A stretch of 26,925 bases of DNA, taken from the NCBI RefSeq assembly GCF_045062745.1, contig NZ_JBJGED010000052.1, positions 1-26,925 on the forward strand. The letters are read 5' to 3'. The notes under the pieces are model-generated. The model made no database searches and was not told the origin of the DNA. It was given only the letters and a program-made list of their open reading frames with translations. Source of the stretch: Paenibacillus_AA sp045062745. GTDB lineage: Bacteria > Bacillota > Bacilli > Paenibacillales > NBRC-103111. The position numbers were made by a program, and so were the translations under genes. Shown here piece after piece: positions 23,200-26,925 of this stretch. Position 1 is the first letter of the stretch. Every line of letters begins with the position of its first letter.

Positions 23200-23775
23200 G
23201 TGCAACCCTATTCCGATGAACAATTGATGCGGATGGTGCGGGACAAGCAAGGCGAAGCGCTCGAGATGCTGTACGACCGCTATGCGAAGCTCGTCTACTC
23301 ATTCGCGATGAAGTCGACCCCCGACGCGCAGCTCGCGAAGGAAGTGGTCCAGTTGGTGTTCACGCGCCTGTGGACTACGGAGAGCGGATATGACGCTAAG
23401 AAGGGCTTATTCGTCAATTGGCTGCTGACGATTACCCGCAACATCGTGATCGATCAGCTTCGCCAAGCAAGGAACCAGCCGGCTGTCGTCCCGTTCGAGC
23501 CTTCGGCTTGGGAGTCGCTGCCGGATCATCTTCAGCTTCACCCGGAGGCCGCCGTGTCCCGAACGTGGCTGAAGGAGCGGCTTGCGGAAGCGTCCCGCGC
23601 GCTGACCGACCGCCAGCTCCAGCTCATCCGCTGGCTGTATTGGGAAGGCTATACGTTAAGCGAAATCGCCGAACGCAGCGGGGAACCGTTAGGGACGATC
23701 AAGAACCGGCTGCACCAGGCATTGAAATTGCTGCGCAAGCAGATGGCATCTGTGAGAGAGGAGGTGATCGAATGA
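23200..23775 (+). CDS. ECF-type RNA polymerase sigma factor
   Basis: Alternative sigma factor of 191 residues. Region 2 is seen in EALEMLYDRYAKLVYSFAM through WLLTITRNIVIDQLR, and region 4 in LTDRQLQLIRWLYWEGYTLSEIAERS followed by GTIKNRLHQALKLLRK. GTG 23200 gives a normal N terminus and has GGGGAG (23184-23189) ten bases upstream. The stop overlaps the anti-sigma start (ATGA, 23772-23775), the usual coupling for an ECF sigma factor and its inhibitor. Pairing with an RskA-type anti-sigma places it near the SigK-like group. Its regulon may include the preceding cupredoxin gene; no autoregulatory promoter was evident. Confidence 0.93.
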   Translation: MQPYSDEQLMRMVRDKQGEALEMLYDRYAKLVYSFAMKSTPDAQLAKEVVQLVFTRLWTTESGYDAKKGLFVNWLLTITRNIVIDQLRQARNQPAVVPFEPSAWESLPDHLQLHPEAAVSRTWLKERLAEASRALTDRQLQLIRWLYWEGYTLSEIAERSGEPLGTIKNRLHQALKLLRKQMASVREEVIE

Positions 23776-24581
23776 ATCCGAGCGGTGGGCCGTGCGATCA
23801 ACTAGTGCCTTATTTTCTGAAGGAAATGACGGAGCCGGAGCGGGAAGCATTCGATCAACATCTTACGGCTTGCCCGAGCTGCCAGCTGGAATTAAAGGAA
23901 CTGAACGAGACGTGGGACGCTTTGCCCTATGCGATGGAGGAGCTGGAACCGCCTGCCGAATGGAAGGGCGAAATATTGGCCGCCTCCATGCAAGCGGGCG
24001 ATACACGCGAGGCTCTTGATACGGCATCGCGAGGGTTCCGCAGCGCTGGAGAAGGTGCGATCGCGGATCGTCCCTCCAGCGGATCATCCCTCCGGCGCGT
24101 GCCTGTGCCCGCTCGCCCGCGCCGAATCTATGCGATTGCCGCTATGCTCGCGGCGATGCTAATCGTCGGCAGCGCCGGCTGGTACGGCGCTACGCAATGG
24201 GGCGGCCCGGCTCCCGTCGGGCCGCCGGGCTTGAGCGAGCCGAGCCAGGTCGTAGGCCGCTACAGCTTGCGCTCGTTCGACGCCGCGAGCCCTTCGGCCT
24301 CTGGCGTCGCGTCCCTGATGCAGCACGGCGACAACCTGCAGCTCGTGCTGCAAGCGAGCGGCCTGCCCGCGCTTCAGGGTGAGCAGGCGTACCAAGTGTG
24401 GATCGTGAAGAGCGGCAACCGGGTGAACGGTGGGACGTTCCGGGTGGACTCGCTCGGCAACGGCGTCCTGACGTTCACGTTCGGCGCGGGGGTGGGCCGC
24501 GATTTCGACACGATCGGCATTACGCTCGAGCCCGACCCGGAAGGGACGCAGCCTCGAGGCAAAAAGGTGCTCGGCACGTAA
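23772..24581 (+). CDS. RskA-type membrane anti-sigma factor
   Basis: Inhibitor of the sigma factor encoded just upstream, 269 residues. The cytoplasmic N terminus has a zinc-finger-type anti-sigma motif, His30-x3-Cys34-x2-Cys37 (HLTACPSC), in the usual helical setting. A long linker leads to one transmembrane helix (about 119-140), then an external RskA domain including ALQGEQAYQVWIVKSG and an ITLEPDPEGTQP stretch typical of the family end. ATG 23772 overlaps the sigma stop codon. The signal would be sensed outside the cell, with regulated proteolysis releasing the sigma factor. The stop codon TAA forms the loop of the terminator hairpin. Confidence 0.93.
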   Translation: MNPSGGPCDQLVPYFLKEMTEPEREAFDQHLTACPSCQLELKELNETWDALPYAMEELEPPAEWKGEILAASMQAGDTREALDTASRGFRSAGEGAIADRPSSGSSLRRVPVPARPRRIYAIAAMLAAMLIVGSAGWYGATQWGGPAPVGPPGLSEPSQVVGRYSLRSFDAASPSASGVASLMQHGDNLQLVLQASGLPALQGEQAYQVWIVKSGNRVNGGTFRVDSLGNGVLTFTFGAGVGRDFDTIGITLEPDPEGTQPRGKKVLGT

Positions 24582-24596
24582 CGTGCCGAGCACCTT
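24564..24596. terminator. Perfect 15-bp hairpin with the anti-sigma stop codon as its loop
   Basis: AAGGTGCTCGGCACG (24564-24578) and CGTGCCGAGCACCTT (24582-24596) are exact complements separated only by TAA, the stop codon of the anti-sigma gene. On plus the tail (CACTTTG) is poor, while on minus TTTTT follows the stem. It can therefore terminate the dioxygenase transcript on minus at least as well as the sigma operon on plus. Confidence 0.85.
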
Positions 24597-24614
24597 CACT
24601 TTGCGGGGTTCATT

Positions 24615-25586
24615 TCACATTTCCAGCTTGCCCATATCACCGCCAGGCATCGCAACCATCATGGACCCTTGGTCGTCCCCGCTCTCCGGCTCGGGGGTGA
24701 GCTCTACCGGTGTCCCCAGCTTGGGCGAGGCGAACGGGAGGTGTGTCCGTCCTCTGGCTAGGATGTGGTTCTGGTTCGACCCATGCCAAGGCACCCAGGA
24801 TCGGGCATTGCAAAAGTGCAGCACGTAGGCGCGCCGGAACCGGTCGGCGGTTTCATTGCGGTAGGAGCGGTGCAGCAGGTGCGAGTGGAAGAAGACGACG
24901 TCGCCCGGCTCTACGATGACCGGAACGGCCGGCCCATATTTGCTCGCCACCTGGGACAAGTTGTTGACCTCGTCGTCCATCACGCTCGGGGCGCTGGCGG
25001 GCACGAGTCCCTGAATGTGCCGCTCGTCCGCGTGGACGTAGCCTTTGCGGGCGACCGGCGGCGGATAAATCGGCTCACAGTGGGAGCCGGGGGCGACCCA
25101 CAAGCAGCCGTTCGCTTCATCGGCCCGGTCGAGCGCGATCCAGGCCCCGATGAGGCTGTCCGGCTGGGTCTGGATGTAGAACGAGTCCTGGTGCCAGCCT
25201 TGGCCCCCTTTGCCCGGAGGGTTGAAGAACAGCATCGACTGCAGCGCCAGGACGTCCGGCCCGATAAGCGCTTCCAATACGTCCAACACCTGAGGGTGCA
25301 GCAAGCCCCATTCGGCGGTCACGTTGTGTTGATGCGGCATGTGCATCCGTGCCGAGGACAGCCGTTCCGTCTTCTTCTGATCCTTCATCCACGGGTGATC
25401 CGGCGACAAGTGATCCAGCTCGGTAATGCGCCCGGAATAAATATCGTCCGTCCAGCTTCTCAACCGCTCCACGTCGGTCTCGTTCAACAGTCCTTTTACG
25501 ATTAAGTACCCGTTCCGGTGATAATCCGCGTATTGCTCGATCGACACGGCGTATCGTTGCCGCTGCACGGCGGTTGACTCGCTCAT
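24615..25586 (-). CDS. Phytanoyl-CoA dioxygenase (PhyH)-family protein
   Basis: Fe(II)/2-oxoglutarate-dependent oxygenase of 323 residues. The iron triad is His132 and Asp134 in GWHQDSF and a distal His, probably His239 in SHLLHRSYRN. Arg249 or Arg251 just after would bind 2-oxoglutarate. Segments such as GYLIVKGLL near the N terminus, GAWIALDRADEANGCLWVAPGSH and PGDVVFFHSHLLH are typical of the family. The minus-strand start at 25586 has AAAGGAG upstream. It is encoded 95 bases downstream of an AraC regulator on the same strand, which probably controls it. Family members act on many small molecules; bacterial ones near AraC genes are often secondary-metabolite or osmolyte hydroxylases. The substrate is unknown. 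Confidence 0.93.
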   Translation of the reverse strand: MSESTAVQRQRYAVSIEQYADYHRNGYLIVKGLLNETDVERLRSWTDDIYSGRITELDHLSPDHPWMKDQKKTERLSSARMHMPHQHNVTAEWGLLHPQVLDVLEALIGPDVLALQSMLFFNPPGKGGQGWHQDSFYIQTQPDSLIGAWIALDRADEANGCLWVAPGSHCEPIYPPPVARKGYVHADERHIQGLVPASAPSVMDDEVNNLSQVASKYGPAVPVIVEPGDVVFFHSHLLHRSYRNETADRFRRAYVLHFCNARSWVPWHGSNQNHILARGRTHLPFASPKLGTPVELTPEPESGDDQGSMMVAMPGGDMGKLEM

Positions 25587-25617
25587 CTCCCAGCACTCCT
25601 TTCATATGAACATCTTT

Positions 25618-25646
25618 ATTGTCGGGGAAAATGCGGGTACCGGCAA
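25618..25646 (-). promoter_or_regulatory. Candidate promoter of the PhyH-family gene
   Basis: On minus, TTGCCG (25646-25641) and GACAAT (25623-25618) are separated by 17 bases, 31 bases before the dioxygenase start. Both boxes are imperfect, which would suit activation by the AraC protein encoded just upstream. Confidence 0.35.
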
Positions 25647-25681
25647 TGCACGCAGCCGATGGAATGATGGACAAATTTGAT

Positions 25682-26581
25682 CTAGGTACTGACGTTGTGA
25701 TCGATCAGGACGAAATAGTGGTTCAATGGATAAAACCGGCCCCAATCGTCCGGAGGGGCCAGGTCGCGCATGCGCGCGTCGCTGTACTTGCGCCGATATT
25801 CGGTCGCGGTCATTCCCATCATGCGCCGGAACAGCCGGTGAAAATAATACTCGTCGGCAAACCCGAGCGTACGTGCGATTTGCTTGACGCTGTCCGATTG
25901 CTGGAGCAGCAGCTGACCGGCAACGTCCATTTTGCGCTTGTTGATCCAATGCTTGGGCGAGTGTCCGACATGCTGCTGGAACGTGCGCGTAAAATGCTCG
26001 TGCGACCAACCCGCTTGCCGGGCCAGCTGCTCGACATCGATCGGTTCTCGGGCGTGGGCATCGATGTAGTGCAGGGCGCTCGAGATCTGCGGGGGCATTT
26101 TTTGTTCGTCATAGGCGTTGGCCGTGGGCTCGAGGGCGCACTCCAGCTCCTCTAGCATATAGTGCAGGAGCGTCTCCGCGAGCGACTTCCACCGGGCGGG
26201 CTGGACATGGAACATGTAGAGCATCTGCTTCATCAGCTGCGGCAGAAGGGACCTGTCCTGGAGAGGGATGACGCTGCACGCGGCGTCTGTTACCATGCGG
26301 AAGTGCTTCAGGCTCGACTGCTCCTCTATATCAAAATGAATGAATAAGTGCCGGCATGGGGCTTGGGGATCGAAGCGGTATTGGTGCGATTCGCCCGGCC
26401 GCGTGAAAACTACGCAAGGCTGATCGAGACGATGTTCGCAGTTATGTATGGCGTATACCGTCCGGCTGCCGACGGGAAAATAAACGAGCTCGTAGTCCGG
26501 GATCTGACGAGGCCCGAGCGTGTGGCCGGCCTTAACCGTGACGTCGCCCGCGACATGAAAGCGGATGGAAGGGGGATACAC
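25682..26581 (-). CDS. AraC-family regulator with cupin-like N terminus
   Basis: Regulator of 299 residues from GTG 26581. The N-terminal half resembles the AraC cupin fold (YELVYFPVGSRTVYAI, PGESHQYRFDP, HLFIHFDI). The C-terminal double helix-turn-helix includes EPIDVEQLARQAGWSHEHFTR and MGMTATEYRRKYSD, followed by an unusual tail of about 30 residues (to NVST). The ATG at 26629 is rejected because a perfect TATAAT overlaps it on minus (26633-26628). GTG 26581 has GGAGG (26595-26591) nine bases upstream and a leader of about 40 bases. It probably regulates the PhyH-family gene that follows. It is transcribed away from the rRNA operon. Confidence 0.9.
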   Translation of the reverse strand: MYPPSIRFHVAGDVTVKAGHTLGPRQIPDYELVYFPVGSRTVYAIHNCEHRLDQPCVVFTRPGESHQYRFDPQAPCRHLFIHFDIEEQSSLKHFRMVTDAACSVIPLQDRSLLPQLMKQMLYMFHVQPARWKSLAETLLHYMLEELECALEPTANAYDEQKMPPQISSALHYIDAHAREPIDVEQLARQAGWSHEHFTRTFQQHVGHSPKHWINKRKMDVAGQLLLQQSDSVKQIARTLGFADEYYFHRLFRRMMGMTATEYRRKYSDARMRDLAPPDDWGRFYPLNHYFVLIDHNVST

Positions 26582-26627
26582 GCGGTTCTGCCTCCGTTCC
26601 TTATTATGTGTAAGCCTGGATGGTTTC

Positions 26628-26657
26628 ATTATAACGCAGAATTACGTACACGCTGAA
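26628..26657 (-). promoter_or_regulatory. Promoter of the AraC/PhyH unit
   Basis: On minus, TATAAT (26633-26628) is a perfect -10, preceded after 18 bases by TTCAGC (26657-26652), a weak -35. It overlaps the in-frame ATG at 26629, showing that translation should begin further downstream. Confidence 0.55.
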
Positions 26658-26695
26658 GGTGAATGGAAAGAGGGTTGTCTGTAATATTTTACCGC

Positions 26696-26725
26696 TTGCT
26701 GTGGTGTTGGCGGACGTGCTATATT
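26696..26725 (+). promoter_or_regulatory. Candidate rRNA operon promoter
   Basis: TTGCTG (26696-26701) and TATATT (26720-26725), 18 bases apart, lie about 140 bases before the predicted 16S 5' end, with an AT-rich stretch (TGTAATATTTT) just upstream that could act as an UP element. A second rrn promoter may exist further left; none was identified. Confidence 0.5.
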
Positions 26726-26770
26726 GTAATTCCGGCCGCGAGAGATGCGGGCGGCGAACGAAATCGAGAT

Positions 26771-26790
26771 TGTTCCTTGAAAACTGAACA
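26771..26790 (+). promoter_or_regulatory. rRNA leader boxA-like antitermination sequence
   Basis: TGTTCCTTGAAAACTGAACA matches the TGTTCTTTGAAAACT-type sequence found in rRNA leaders and spacers of Bacillales, where the boxA element recruits Nus antitermination factors. It lies between the candidate promoter and the 16S gene. Confidence 0.65.
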
Positions 26791-26865
26791 ACGAGCGTGC
26801 AAGTATAGCGGACTTCGGTTCGCAAACAAGCTAGTTTTGAAATGAGCTTTTAATCAGATGTATCC

Positions 26866-26925
26866 TTTATGGAGAGTTTGATCCTGGCTCAGGACGAACG
26901 CTGGCGGCGTGCCTAATACATGCAA
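26866..26925 (+). rRNA. 16S ribosomal RNA, 5' end (partial)
   Basis: AGAGTTTGATCCTGGCTCAG at 26873-26892 is the universal 27F primer site, Escherichia coli position 8 onward, so mature 16S begins near 26866. The following GACGAACGCTGGCGGCGTGC fits Bacillota. The gene is cut by the window end after about 60 bases, so it does not give a genus-level identification. Confidence 0.98.

Noticed and set aside
23091..23219. Small 42-codon frame upstream of the sigma factor gene
   Set aside because: AAGGAGG is present but only one base from the ATG, the frame overlaps the sigma start, and the product is unremarkable and Arg-rich.

Overview
The window looks like chromosome of a fairly GC-rich member of the Paenibacillaceae (Paenibacillus, Cohnella or a close relative). 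The signs are a Bacillota-type 16S rRNA 5' end at the right edge, strong GGAGG ribosome binding sites, LplB/LplC/LipO-type sugar import genes beside a YesM/YesN-type two-component system, and many AraC-family regulators. No sequence search was possible, so genus and substrates are inferences.

Layout. (1) 1-4139: a non-coding leader with a tandem CTCGA-containing repeat array, then a carbohydrate ABC importer (two permeases and a lipoprotein binding protein, no ATPase gene) ending in a hairpin. (2) 4307-7767: sensor histidine kinase and AraC-type response regulator with their own promoter and terminator. (3) 7816-12080: a tightly coupled catabolic operon of SDR dehydrogenase, enolase-superfamily dehydratase, DapA-family aldolase/lyase and a second enolase-superfamily dehydratase. 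Two of its three junctions are ATGA overlaps. (4) 12081-12533: a non-coding stretch with a large fold-back element and repeated CAAAATCGAATT words. (5) 12534-15161: an AraC regulator and a VOC-fold protein, facing an M42 aminopeptidase across a bidirectional terminator. (6) 15199-19849: a three-gene operon of a possible alpha/alpha-toroid carbohydrate-active protein, a ferritin-like diiron protein and an M20 metallopeptidase. (7) 19872-21187: an apparent remnant of an AraC gene, a membrane protein preceded by an 11-G tract, and a holin-like protein. (8) 21328-24596: a secreted protein with COG4315-type repeats and a C-terminal cupredoxin, then an ECF sigma factor and its RskA-type anti-sigma factor. 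(9) 24615-26657, minus strand: an AraC regulator and a phytanoyl-CoA-dioxygenase-like enzyme. (10) 26696-26925: the promoter and leader of an rRNA operon and the first 60 bases of 16S rRNA.

How it may work together. The importer, the SDR/dehydratase/aldolase operon and the toroid/diiron/M20 operon all have a TATACT -10 box without a recognisable -35. Each also has a C(G/T)CGA word exactly 28 bases upstream of the -10. This suggests one activator, plausibly the YesN-type regulator encoded between them, controls uptake of a carbohydrate-derived compound, its oxidation, dehydration and aldol cleavage, and a less understood step using a diiron protein and an amidohydrolase-type metallopeptidase. 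That regulon and the diiron/toroid/M20 trio are the best candidates here for an undescribed system.
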